Shown: positions 6,716 to 13,597 of the stretch, piece by piece
Position numbering within the stretch: the first letter of the stretch is position 1
Layout of the letters: the number at the start of each line of letters is the position of its first letter
Origin: Candidatus Woesearchaeota archaeon
GTDB taxonomy: Archaea; Nanobdellota; Nanobdellia; Woesearchaeales; 21-14-0-10-32-9
NCBI GenBank assembly: GCA_003560545.1
Contig: PWLK01000089.1
Span: 1 to 21,587 of the forward strand
Length of the DNA: 21,587 nucleotides
Direction: 5' to 3'
The notes under the pieces: model-generated
What the model was told of the DNA's origin: nothing
Databases searched by the model: none
Seen by the model: the letters and a program-made list of their open reading frames with translations, nothing else
Translations under genes and position numbers: made by a program

Positions 6716-7117
6716 ATGAAAAAAAAAGCAAAGAAAGAAAGTAAAGAAAGAACCCATACAATCATAGGGCTTGTGGAGCCTGTAACCATAAAAGGCAAGA
6801 CCACCAAGGAAAAACACCTTGCAAGAATCGACACCGGCGCCGCGAAAAGCTCTATAGACTCAAGGCTTGTATACAAGTTAAAACTAGGCCCTGTGCTAAG
6901 CGTGAACAAGGTAAGCAACGCGCACGGGACAACCCTGAGACCGGTTATAGAAGCAGAAATCAAACTAAAAAGAAGGAAGATAAAAAGCCTTTTCACCGTA
7001 GCAGACAGGAGCAACATGAAATACGCAGTACTGATAGGAAGGAATGTATTAAAACAGGAATTTCTCATAGACCCATCAAAGGCAGACCCACCATATGAAA
7101 AGGAGACAAAAAAATGA
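6716..7117 (+). CDS. RimB-like (ATP-dependent zinc protease / retropepsin-like) protein
   Basis: A 133-residue small protease-family protein. The family signature is visible: IIGLVEPVTI near residue 17, ARIDTGAAKSSIDSRL near 36-51 (an Asp-Thr-Gly-Ala of aspartyl-protease type), and MKYAVLIGRNVLK near 101-113. Members were long labelled ATP-dependent zinc proteases, although the fold and DTGA motif look like a retropepsin. They are typically found beside RimK-type ligases, where RimB is described as removing or trimming the glutamate tails that RimK adds. Here the stop overlaps the rimK-like start by 4 nt (ATGA), so the pair is translationally coupled. The N-terminus is very lysine-rich (KKKAKKESKERTH). 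The substrate is unknown; the bacterial target, ribosomal protein S6, has no archaeal counterpart. Confidence 0.85.
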   Translation: MKKKAKKESKERTHTIIGLVEPVTIKGKTTKEKHLARIDTGAAKSSIDSRLVYKLKLGPVLSVNKVSNAHGTTLRPVIEAEIKLKRRKIKSLFTVADRSNMKYAVLIGRNVLKQEFLIDPSKADPPYEKETKK

Positions 7118-8193
7118 AAGCAGCAATAATCAGCCTTAACAGCACGAGCTCAAAATGGACAGCGGAAGCAATGAGAAAATACTTCAAGGAAGTTGACGAG
7201 TTAAGCGTGTCAGACCTTGAAATAAACATAAGCGGAAGAACCGCCGAAGCATTCTACAAAGGAAAACCTTTATCAGAATATGACTGTATTTACTGCAAAG
7301 GCTCGTTCAGATACGCACAGTTACTAAGATCTCTTGCAACAATAATGCAGGGGAAGTGCTACATGCCAATAAGCCCAGAAGCATACACTGTGGCGCACGA
7401 CAAATTACTAACACAGCTAATGCTGCAACAGCACAACATACCCATGCCAAAAACATATATTAGCTCAACGGTAAAAGCAGCAAGGGAAATCCTTTCGAAC
7501 ATGAACTACCCAATCATAATGAAATTCCCACAAGGAACGCAGGGAAAAGGAGTGTTGTTCGCAGACTCTTTCGGATCAGCATCATCCATACTTGACGCGT
7601 TATCCGAATTAAAACAATCATTCATAATACAGGAATACATAGACACGGACAGCAGCGATATAAGAGCTATCGTAGTCGGAGACAAAGTAGTCGGGGCGAT
7701 GATGAGAAGGGGCAGCCCGGAAGAAAAAAGATCTAATATCCACGCAGGCGGAGTCGGAGAGCCAATAGAGCTTGATGATGCCTCAAAGGAAACAGCGGTC
7801 AAGGCAGCGAAGGCAACAGGCGCGGATATATGCGGAGTGGATATGCTTGAAAGCGTGAAAGGACCATTGGTGATAGAAACGAATATCAGCCCAGGATTAC
7901 AAGGCGTTGTTAAAGCAACAAAGATAGATATAGCTGATAAGATCGCAAAGTTCCTGGCAGAAAAAACAGCAGGGTGGCTGGAGAAGAAGAAGGCAAAGAC
8001 AAGCAAGGACATAATGAAAGACCTTCGCAGCTCCGACAACGAAAGCAACATAATAACAAGCCTTGACTACAGGGGATCAAGGATATTATTGCCTGAAATT
8101 GTTACAAAAGCATCAGGAATAAAAAGCGCGGACCAAGTAGAAATAATAATCAACAAAGACAAGGTAACCCTGAAAAAACTTGATATATCATAA
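7114..8193 (+). CDS. RimK-like ATP-grasp ligase with AbrB-like C-terminal domain
   Basis: A 359-residue protein. Residues 1-90 are the RimK N-terminal domain, about 90-290 the ATP-grasp domain: YPIIMKFPQGTQGKGVLF near 129-146 (nucleotide-binding loop), FIIQEYIDT near 170, DIRAIVVGDKVVGAMMR near 182-198, and GVDMLESVKGPLVIETNISPG near 243-263 with the metal-binding E and N. RimK-type enzymes form peptide-like bonds, usually adding glutamate to a protein or small-molecule carboxylate. Typical members end near residue 290-300. This one has a charged linker (KKKAKTSKDIMKDL) and then residues 318-359, which resemble a swapped-hairpin AbrB/MazE-type domain (RGSRILLPEIVTKASGIKSADQVEI, in part, then KVTLKKL). 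Coupled to the RimB-like gene. Related archaeal ligases in lysine, methanopterin or F420 synthesis (LysX, MptN, CofF) are alternatives, but the RimB partner favours protein modification. Confidence 0.85.
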   Translation: MKAAIISLNSTSSKWTAEAMRKYFKEVDELSVSDLEINISGRTAEAFYKGKPLSEYDCIYCKGSFRYAQLLRSLATIMQGKCYMPISPEAYTVAHDKLLTQLMLQQHNIPMPKTYISSTVKAAREILSNMNYPIIMKFPQGTQGKGVLFADSFGSASSILDALSELKQSFIIQEYIDTDSSDIRAIVVGDKVVGAMMRRGSPEEKRSNIHAGGVGEPIELDDASKETAVKAAKATGADICGVDMLESVKGPLVIETNISPGLQGVVKATKIDIADKIAKFLAEKTAGWLEKKKAKTSKDIMKDLRSSDNESNIITSLDYRGSRILLPEIVTKASGIKSADQVEIIINKDKVTLKKLDIS

Positions 8194-8640
8194 AAATTTT
8201 TTCTCGTGCACCAACAACCATTTCTTGCGCCACAACCCCGAGCTGTAACCTCCGAGGCTTCCGTTATTGCTTATAACCCTGTGACAAGGGATTATTATCG
8301 GAACGCAGTTCTTCCCGTTGGCATTCCCAATAGCTCTTGACGCTGCGTTGTTGTTAACGCGCAACGCTATTTCCTTGTAAGACCTTGTTTTCCCATAAGG
8401 AATCCTTTTTAGTTCCCTCCACGTTTTTTCCTCGAAATCCGAGCCGGAAACGTCAAGGGGCACGCTAAACTTTTTTCTCTTGCCCTTGAAATACTCAACT
8501 AGCTGTTTCCTGCATTCTGATAATGCTTTGTTGTAAGAAGAAGTTTTTTTCTTTTTTACAAAACCAAGACGAGTTATTCCTTTACCTGAAGAAATTATTT
8601 CGAGTACGCCTAACGGTGAATCAAGGTATGCTTTATACAT
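8188..8640 (-). CDS. ogt: Methylated-DNA--protein-cysteine methyltransferase
   Basis: A 150-residue suicide repair protein that takes alkyl groups from O6-alkylguanine onto its own cysteine. The C-terminal DNA-binding/active domain is complete: FEEKTWRELKRIPYGKTRSY near 69-88, then SRAIGNANGKN near 101-111 (recognition helix with arginine finger), and the active site PCHRV with C119, then GGYSSGLWRKKWLLVHE. The N-terminal domain is short. It begins in the zpr1 stop (TAATG), so it is translated from the zpr1 message. Its last six bases overlap the rimK-like gene on the other strand. Confidence 0.95.
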   Translation of the reverse strand: MYKAYLDSPLGVLEIISSGKGITRLGFVKKKKTSSYNKALSECRKQLVEYFKGKRKKFSVPLDVSGSDFEEKTWRELKRIPYGKTRSYKEIALRVNNNAASRAIGNANGKNCVPIIIPCHRVISNNGSLGGYSSGLWRKKWLLVHEKKFL

Positions 8641-9173
8641 TATTTCTTGGCTGCCTTCTCGCTTATGATTGCTGAATTACCCGTAGGATCATCCAGGTTC
8701 AGCATGATTTTCTCCTGGCCCCACAAGACTTTGTTAAGTTTCTTAAGCATATTCTTAGCTTTCTTTTTCTCTGAGTCTTCTTCTGCGTTCTCCCTTAAGA
8801 ATTCAACTTGTTTCTTAATCCTGTTAATTATGCCTTCAACGTTGGTAACGTATCCGTTACTTGCTTCGCCTGGCTCAATGCTTCCAACGTGAGGTATTTT
8901 TATGGTTGCATTGGAAGACTTCACGATTCTAATCTTTAGGTCTTCTTCTGAATCCACCTGGAGTGATTGCTTTACAGGAGGCCTTTCCTCCGTTGTTTCA
9001 ACGTCTGCTTTGTGATAACCGCATTCCTCGTCCTCGCAGTCCATGGAGAAGATTAGTACGTTTCCAAAGTAAGGAATTTCTCTTTCAGCCTGCCTTAACG
9101 TTAATGTTTTCCTCCTGCAAAAAGGGCATTCTTCCCCTTCAAGAATGTCTATGTTAAAATCATGCTCTGCCAT
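8640..9173 (-). CDS. zpr1: ZPR1-family zinc-finger protein (archaeal form)
   Basis: A 177-residue single-unit archaeal ZPR1. A zinc ribbon opens the protein (CPFC at 17-20, then CEDEEC near 47-52), followed by the family-typical EIPYFGNVLIFSMDC and GYHKADV stretch and a beta domain (DLKIRIVKSSNATIKIPHVG, in part). Eukaryotic ZPR1 binds eEF1A and assists its folding; archaeal one-unit versions are poorly characterised but probably act on EF1A. The second zinc knuckle is C-x4-C instead of the usual C-x2-C. A TATA box 27.5 nt upstream predicts a leaderless message. ogt follows with a 1-nt stop-start overlap. The C-terminal part is lysine-rich and may be helical. Confidence 0.88.
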   Translation of the reverse strand: MAEHDFNIDILEGEECPFCRRKTLTLRQAEREIPYFGNVLIFSMDCEDEECGYHKADVETTEERPPVKQSLQVDSEEDLKIRIVKSSNATIKIPHVGSIEPGEASNGYVTNVEGIINRIKKQVEFLRENAEEDSEKKKAKNMLKKLNKVLWGQEKIMLNLDDPTGNSAIISEKAAKK

Positions 9174-9196
9174 AATGATAAGACAAACAAAAGTAG

Positions 9197-9204
9197 TATA
9201 AAAA
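9197..9204 (-). promoter_or_regulatory. TATA box for zpr1-ogt
   Basis: TTTTTATA on the minus strand, centred 27.5 nt before ATG 9173; predicts a leaderless transcript. Confidence 0.6.
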
Positions 9205-9243
9205 GATTGTTGTTAGAAAAAACAATTAACCAAGAAAAAAAAT

Positions 9244-9657
9244 TTAGTCTTCAGGGTCGTGTGAAACTCCGGAAGCCTTGTAAATCTCAGCAAAACTTGG
9301 CACAACGACGATGTAATCCTCGCCGAAACCTGCTATGTCCCCGCTTATTGCTTCACAAGTCTTCTTAAGCTTGTTAATCGCGCGCTTTAACTCAACCATG
9401 TCTTTCTCTCTTAACGGCCTAATATTAAGCAAGCAAATAGTGTTGCCTTCCCTCAGAATGTCCAGCACGTTCTTCACATCAGAGAAATCCTCAAGCACAA
9501 AAGGCCTCACTACGACTTTCGAAGAGCCCTGGAAGTCAGCGTCTGTGTTCAGCTCAACGTACTCGTCCTCTGCCTCAACCATGTCTTCCTCGTCATAACC
9601 CTTTTTCTTAAATCTTTTCAGTGAAAAGAAATTCATTACCATCATCCAACCCTCCAT
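9244..9657 (-). CDS. sepF: SepF-like cell-division protein
   Basis: A 137-residue protein. A short N-terminal amphipathic, basic stretch (MNFFSLKRFKKKG) resembles the membrane-targeting sequence of SepF. An acidic linker follows (EEDMVEAEDEYVE), then the SepF core from about residue 46: VVVRPFVLEDFSDVKNVLDILREG, INIRPL-like NIRPLREKD, and SGDIAGFGEDYIVVVPS. In archaea SepF anchors FtsZ to the membrane at the division site. Start: ATG 9657 lies 25.5 nt after a TATA centre, fitting a leaderless message. The alternative is ATG 9645, five residues in, which has GGAGGG just before it. Either keeps the membrane-targeting sequence. It sits 103 nt after elp3 with its own promoter. Confidence 0.85.
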   Translation of the reverse strand: MEGWMMVMNFFSLKRFKKKGYDEEDMVEAEDEYVELNTDADFQGSSKVVVRPFVLEDFSDVKNVLDILREGNTICLLNIRPLREKDMVELKRAINKLKKTCEAISGDIAGFGEDYIVVVPSFAEIYKASGVSHDPED

Positions 9658-9678
9658 ACCTAAAAACTTTTTTTACTA

Positions 9679-9686
9679 ATATAAAA
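9679..9686 (-). promoter_or_regulatory. TATA box for sepF
   Basis: TTTTATAT on the minus strand, centred 25.5 nt before ATG 9657. A second TATA-like TTTATATA lies further upstream at about 9743-9750 and could start a longer leader. Confidence 0.55.
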
Positions 9687-9760
9687 CCTTTTTTTAAAGC
9701 CCACAGGCCTTTTTCTCTTAACAAAATCGAATTACGCTCACAAATATATAAAGGTTTCGA

Positions 9761-11515
9761 TTATTCCTGTCGAGAGATGGCCTTAGCCATGTAAGGCCCT
9801 TCCAACTCATAACCCAGTTTTTTATAGTAACTCCTTACACCAACACCTGATATGACAAGCATTTTCTCTATGCCGTTTATAATGGCTATTTCTTCTGCCT
9901 TCCCCATTAATTTCCTTCCAAAACCTTTGTGCTGGGCGTTGCTTTCAGAGCTATTAATCCTTGCAGCCTCCCCGTAAACGTGAAGCTCCCTGATAATGCC
10001 TGTTCTGGACGTGAATTCTTTTCTTAATGACTTGCCCGGGATCCTCAGGCGAACGAATCCGAGCAGGGCATCGTTTTCATCCCTGAGACTTATAAAGTAG
10101 TCTTTTCCGTTGCTGGAATCATATTCTATTACCTCAAATCCAAGGCTTCCTTTTATCTCCGCTGTTCTTATCTCCCTAGCCCTTATATCCTCCGAAGAAT
10201 AACCTTTGCTTTTTATAGCATCATCAACTAATTGCCTGAGGTTATTCTTATCCACGCCGCCCTCGGAGTGCTTCGTAGGGATATCTCTCTGGACACGCAT
10301 AATCCTGCAGTACCGCGGCACGAAGCGAATTGCCTCGGATATGATATCTGCTGCTTCCTTTGTTGACAAAGGAGAATATTTTCCTTTCTTGTAATCAAGA
10401 AAGAGTTTTGTTCCAGGCATTACCATGGTAGGATAAATTTTAAGCATGTCCGGCCTGTAATCCGGGTTATCAAATAATTCTTTGAAACACCACATGTCTT
10501 GTTCTTTTGTTATGCCTGGCAATCCCGGCATCATGTGAAAGTTAAGCTTAAACCCAAGATCTTTCAACTCCTGAATGCTCTTCTTTGAATCCTCGAGGTC
10601 GTGCCCTCTATGAGTTTCTTTCAGAACGGAATCGAACAACGTCTGAATTCCCAGTTCTACCCTGGTACATCCCAACTCAAGCATTTTATCGCCATGGCTC
10701 TTAAAACCCCAGTCCGGCTTTGTCTCAATGGTAAGACCTATGCATCTTATCATGGACTCCTCGTTTTCTCTGTGTGCTTCTTTCAAAGAAGGCTTGTATT
10801 TTTCCCTGAGTGCAAAAAGCTTTTCCTTTACCTTCTTCGTTCTTTCCGCATCTGTTATACTCCCAGGCAAGATAAAAAAATCCTTGAACCTGGCCAAATC
10901 AAACTCTCCTTCTTCGTAGAACTCACGTGAGAAATCGTTCATTGCCTGGAATGCGTCCCTGACAAATTCTTCCTGGTACTCGTAAGCGTAGCTTGGAAAA
11001 GTACCGCCCATAATGATAAGCTCTACTTTGTCAGGGTTCTGCCCAATGGCTATGTATTGCTCTAACCTGTTCATAACCTGAAGGTATGCGTTGTAATCAT
11101 TCCTTATTCCGCGCATCGTGGCAGGCTCATGGCCTGTGTAGGATTGAGGTACGTCTCCGAAGTAACTGCTCGGACCCCCAGGGCAGTAAGTGCATTTGCC
11201 GTGAGGGCAACGAAAGGGAGCGCTCATTATCGCCACTACTGCAACACCTGACCCCGTGCGCATTGGCTTTGTCTTAAGGTACTTTCTGAGGAAAGGAACG
11301 TCTTCCTTTTCCGCGTTAAGCAATACCTCTATATCTGTGGGAAGGCTTTTCATCGCGTGCTTCCTGGACAAGGCAATTTTTTCATTAGCAATTTCTTTCT
11401 TGGAAGGCTTGTTTTCCTTGATGAAACTTATAAGGTCTTCAAAGTACTCCGGAGTAAATTTTTTCGTTTGTGTTTCCACGTCTGTTTCTACGTACTTCGC
11501 AGTTGTACCAGCCAT
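9761..11515 (-). CDS. elp3: Elp3: tRNA uridine-34 acetyltransferase/carboxymethylating enzyme
   Basis: A 584-residue two-domain enzyme. After an N-terminal segment, the radical-SAM cluster motif CPHGKCTYC places C103, C108 and C111, followed by PGGPSS and ELIIMGGTFP. The C-terminal GNAT acetyltransferase domain begins near residue 430, with its acetyl-CoA loop HKGFGRKLMGKA at 529-540 and SYYKKLGY near 562. Elp3 uses acetyl-CoA and SAM to install the carboxymethyl group on wobble uridine 34 of tRNAs; in archaea it works without the other Elongator subunits. Both domains appear intact. The start at ATG 11515 has a TATA box 25.5 nt upstream (leaderless prediction) and also GGGTG next to the ATG. 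Confidence 0.95.
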   Translation of the reverse strand: MAGTTAKYVETDVETQTKKFTPEYFEDLISFIKENKPSKKEIANEKIALSRKHAMKSLPTDIEVLLNAEKEDVPFLRKYLKTKPMRTGSGVAVVAIMSAPFRCPHGKCTYCPGGPSSYFGDVPQSYTGHEPATMRGIRNDYNAYLQVMNRLEQYIAIGQNPDKVELIIMGGTFPSYAYEYQEEFVRDAFQAMNDFSREFYEEGEFDLARFKDFFILPGSITDAERTKKVKEKLFALREKYKPSLKEAHRENEESMIRCIGLTIETKPDWGFKSHGDKMLELGCTRVELGIQTLFDSVLKETHRGHDLEDSKKSIQELKDLGFKLNFHMMPGLPGITKEQDMWCFKELFDNPDYRPDMLKIYPTMVMPGTKLFLDYKKGKYSPLSTKEAADIISEAIRFVPRYCRIMRVQRDIPTKHSEGGVDKNNLRQLVDDAIKSKGYSSEDIRAREIRTAEIKGSLGFEVIEYDSSNGKDYFISLRDENDALLGFVRLRIPGKSLRKEFTSRTGIIRELHVYGEAARINSSESNAQHKGFGRKLMGKAEEIAIINGIEKMLVISGVGVRSYYKKLGYELEGPYMAKAISRQE

Positions 11516-11536
11516 GCACCCACGGGTTTTTTGTTA

Positions 11537-11544
11537 TTTTAAAT
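11537..11544 (-). promoter_or_regulatory. TATA box for elp3
   Basis: ATTTAAAA on the minus strand, centred 25.5 nt before the elp3 ATG. It is 33 bp, centre to centre, from the divergent TATA box at 11570. Confidence 0.55.
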
Positions 11545-11569
11545 AAGTTTGGGGTTGGAAAGGAATACT

Positions 11570-11577
11570 TTTATATA
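11570..11577 (+). promoter_or_regulatory. TATA box for the HIT-protein pair; decides start at 11601
   Basis: TTTATATA centred 27.5 nt before ATG 11601. The in-frame ATG at 11580 lies only 3 nt past this box, upstream of any plausible transcription start, so it should not be used. Confidence 0.7.
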
Positions 11578-11600
11578 GCATGGGACTCACTGAAGGGTTT

Positions 11601-12173
11601 ATGAGCCAGCCGACGGAAGAAGAACTTAAGAACATGAGCCCTGAGCAGATAGCGGAATTGCAAAAGCAGAACTGCCTTTTCTGCAAAATAGTCGCAGGGG
11701 AAGTGCCTTCGAAAAAGGTTTACGAGGATGAACACTTTCTGGGCGTACTTGATATCTATCCTGCTAACGAAGGGCATGTTCTTTTAATGCCTAAGAAACA
11801 CTTACAAGTAATGCCCCAAATGCCAGGAGAACTTGTTGGGGCTTTCGCCGTTGCATGCAAGAAAGTATCTGAAAAACTAATAGGAGCTCTTCAAGCCCAG
11901 GGAACTTCTGTGTTCATCGCTAACGGCTTACACGCGGGGCAAAAAGCACCTCACTTCATGGCACACGTGATTCCGAGGAATGACGGAGACTCCGTCGGCC
12001 TTGCCCCTGGTATGAAAGAACTTTCCGAAAAAGACTTAGCAGAAGTAAAATCCAAGTTAACAGGAGGAGCCAATGCAAAGGAAACTCCTAGTAAAAAAGA
12101 GGGTGGAAAGAACGGGGAAAAAAGCAATGAGGGGAAAGCAGATCTTGATGCTGTATCAAAACTGTTTGGATGA
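11601..12173 (+). CDS. HIT-family protein with altered catalytic triad (pair member 1)
   Basis: 190 residues from the revised start (an in-frame ATG at 11580 would add seven). Residues 25-130 are a HIT domain: CLFCKIVAGEVPSKKVYED at 25-43 with a C-x2-C zinc half-site, DIYPANEGHVLLMPKKH at 51-67, and GQKAPHFMAHVIPR near 113-126. Active HIT hydrolases have H-x-H-x-H; here the residues are H118, M120 and H122. The central histidine, which forms the covalent nucleotide intermediate, is methionine, so nucleotidyl hydrolysis is doubtful. The tail (residues 145-180) is low-complexity, rich in K, E, G and S, ending DAVSKLFG. It overlaps a second HIT-like gene by 4 nt, suggesting a heterodimer, as HIT proteins normally dimerise. 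Nucleotide binding is plausible; the function is not known. Confidence 0.85.
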   Translation: MSQPTEEELKNMSPEQIAELQKQNCLFCKIVAGEVPSKKVYEDEHFLGVLDIYPANEGHVLLMPKKHLQVMPQMPGELVGAFAVACKKVSEKLIGALQAQGTSVFIANGLHAGQKAPHFMAHVIPRNDGDSVGLAPGMKELSEKDLAEVKSKLTGGANAKETPSKKEGGKNGEKSNEGKADLDAVSKLFG

Positions 12174-12661
12174 AAATGGATGATCAGGTTATTATGAAGG
12201 ACGAGGAAATCGCGGTCATCCTGCCTGCAAGGGGGTTTGTGAAAGGACATCTCATAATTGTTCCATTAAAAGAATATGTTATCCTGGAAGATGTACCTGA
12301 CAATACCCTGATGAAAATGTTCCAGGCTGCGAATAAGCTGTCAGCAGCTTTATTTGAGACACTAGGATGCACAGGCACTAATATGCTCGTACAGAACGGG
12401 GCTCCCGCTGGCCAGTTCAACAAGCTTTTCTCGATAAACATCATACCCAGATATGAGAATGATGGATTAAAACTTGAATGGGAAACCAAACAGGCAGACG
12501 AAGAAACACTTAACAAAACAGTTTCATTATTCCAGGAACACGACAAAACTCTCAGGGAAAAAGAATACGTGGCGGAGCAAAAGAAAAAAACCGAGGAAAA
12601 ACCAGATGAGGAAGAAGTGGAAGAGAACTATCTTTCCAAGTCAATAGAAAGGATTCCTTAG
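12170..12661 (+). CDS. Degenerate HIT-like protein (pair member 2)
   Basis: 163 residues. It aligns to the HIT fold without the N-terminal CxxC segment: PARGFVKGHLIIVPLKEY near 19-36 matches the xxPGHxLVxPxxH region, NMLVQNGAPAGQF near 71-83 matches the NxGxxAGQ strand, and FSINIIPRYENDGLKLEW near 87-104 matches the histidine-triad strand and the region after it. All three histidine positions are changed (L86, S88, N90), so it cannot act as a classical HIT hydrolase. The C-terminal 50 residues are charged (KKKTEEKPDEEEVEEN). The start overlaps the previous stop (ATGA); the ATG two codons later is an alternative. Its stop shares TTAG with the convergent prepilin peptidase gene. Probably a structural or nucleotide-binding partner of the first HIT protein. 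Confidence 0.72.
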   Translation: MKMDDQVIMKDEEIAVILPARGFVKGHLIIVPLKEYVILEDVPDNTLMKMFQAANKLSAALFETLGCTGTNMLVQNGAPAGQFNKLFSINIIPRYENDGLKLEWETKQADEETLNKTVSLFQEHDKTLREKEYVAEQKKKTEEKPDEEEVEENYLSKSIERIP

Positions 12662-13512
12662 AACAAGTAATGGAACCAGTTACCAAAGAAAAAAGTTATA
12701 ATATACGCCATCAGGAAGCTTGGCACGAAAGGAATTCCTTCTTTTACAACAACTTTCTTAATATTATTATCTTTCAACATTTTTATGTCATCATAAGAAA
12801 CTCCTGTCTTCGGCGGACTGAATATTTTGTTGTTCTTCAGCCTTACTTCTTCAATCACCCAGTCACCTTCGGTAAGCTTTGAAACACTAACTTTTTTTGA
12901 CATAGCTATTTGTTCCACAGCCCTAAGAATAATCGAAGCATGGAAAGCAATGAATATGAATAGAAGCCCTGTAATTATCAGAAATTTCACGAGGAAAGGA
13001 AGCCCTAATATGAAAATAAGCGGTACGACGATCAGCGTTATTACAATGAAAGTCTTCCTGAACAGCAAGGCCTGCCTAGACGTTCTCAGACTTGCTAATT
13101 CTTGCTTCACATCTTTAAACTTTTTCAGGCCTATCACCACAACCCATATTAGCCCATAAAACGCTCCTATAAGCAAGGAGTTTATAATGAACAAGAAGAA
13201 AAAAGGAATCCCTACGGCGAACTCCGATATAGAGAGCCCTGCCAGAGCTCCTATCCCCATTATCATCTTTGCATCACCGCCACCCCATTGCCCTGTGTAG
13301 AAAAGCAGCACCCCTATCAATACTCCGGCGAGAAAGCCAAGCAACGAACTGATAAAATAAGAGGCTGTTTCATGAAATAACGAAAGAAACAATCCTGATA
13401 CCAGGCCAACGGCTATAAGGCCAAAATTAAGAGTGTCAGGAACCTCTCTTGTTTTAATGTCGGACAAAGACCCTATTATAAGGCCTGCCAGAACAACCAG
13501 GTGAACGAACAT
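12658..13512 (-). CDS. Archaeal prepilin/prearchaellin peptidase (A24 family)
   Basis: 284 residues from ATG 13512. The frame is open for 74 more codons upstream, but a TATA box at 13533-13540 lies inside that extension and 25.5 nt before ATG 13512, so the short form is preferred. A polytopic membrane aspartyl protease that cuts class III signal peptides of archaellins and pilins. Catalytic residues are D18 in SDIKTREVPD and D80 in the GxGD motif (GGGDAKM). Multiple membrane helices follow, then a cytoplasmic C-terminal module (LTEGDWVIEEV, VSYDDIKMLKDNNIKKVVVKEGIPFVPSFL in part) typical of archaeal A24 peptidases with a type II C-terminus, and a last helix. It implies pili or archaella in this organism; no pilin is encoded in the window. 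Confidence 0.88.
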   Translation of the reverse strand: MFVHLVVLAGLIIGSLSDIKTREVPDTLNFGLIAVGLVSGLFLSLFHETASYFISSLLGFLAGVLIGVLLFYTGQWGGGDAKMIMGIGALAGLSISEFAVGIPFFFLFIINSLLIGAFYGLIWVVVIGLKKFKDVKQELASLRTSRQALLFRKTFIVITLIVVPLIFILGLPFLVKFLIITGLLFIFIAFHASIILRAVEQIAMSKKVSVSKLTEGDWVIEEVRLKNNKIFSPPKTGVSYDDIKMLKDNNIKKVVVKEGIPFVPSFLMAYIITFFFGNWFHYLF

Positions 13513-13532
13513 AGAAGTTGCTTTTGCATAAA

Positions 13533-13540
13533 TATTTAAA
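13533..13540 (-). promoter_or_regulatory. TATA box for the prepilin peptidase gene; decides start at 13512
   Basis: TTTAAATA on the minus strand, perfect consensus, centred 25.5 nt before ATG 13512. It predicts a leaderless message and excludes the longer reading frame to 13734. Confidence 0.65.
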
Positions 13541-13567
13541 TAATTTGCCATAAACCCTGTTGTAATG

Positions 13568-13575
13568 GTTATACC
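13568..13575 (+). promoter_or_regulatory. Weak TATA-like element for the cis-prenyltransferase-like gene
   Basis: GTTATACC, a poor match to consensus but centred 26.5 nt before ATG 13598, the same geometry as other promoters here. A GGCGTGA sequence also lies just before that ATG. Confidence 0.35.
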
Positions 13576-13597
13576 TTCTATACTGAAAGGGCGTGAC

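Noticed and set aside
6194..6817. A 207-codon minus-strand frame across the pth2 gene
   Set aside because: Antisense to pth2 and the flanking promoters; the translated residues are low-information, and the opposite strand encodes a complete known enzyme.
7506..8051. A 181-codon minus-strand frame
   Set aside because: Lies wholly inside the rimK-like gene and mirrors its ATP-grasp motifs; no ribosome site or promoter.
9699..9715. Short inverted repeat (AAAGCCCACAGGCCTTT region) next to a T run, a possible terminator
   Set aside because: The T run follows the hairpin on the plus strand, but no plus-strand gene ends there; on the minus strand it precedes A residues. The pairing is also imperfect.
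11580..11600. Earlier ATG of the first HIT gene
   Set aside because: It lies 3 nt past the TATA box and would not be on the transcript; the seven added residues match nothing in the family.
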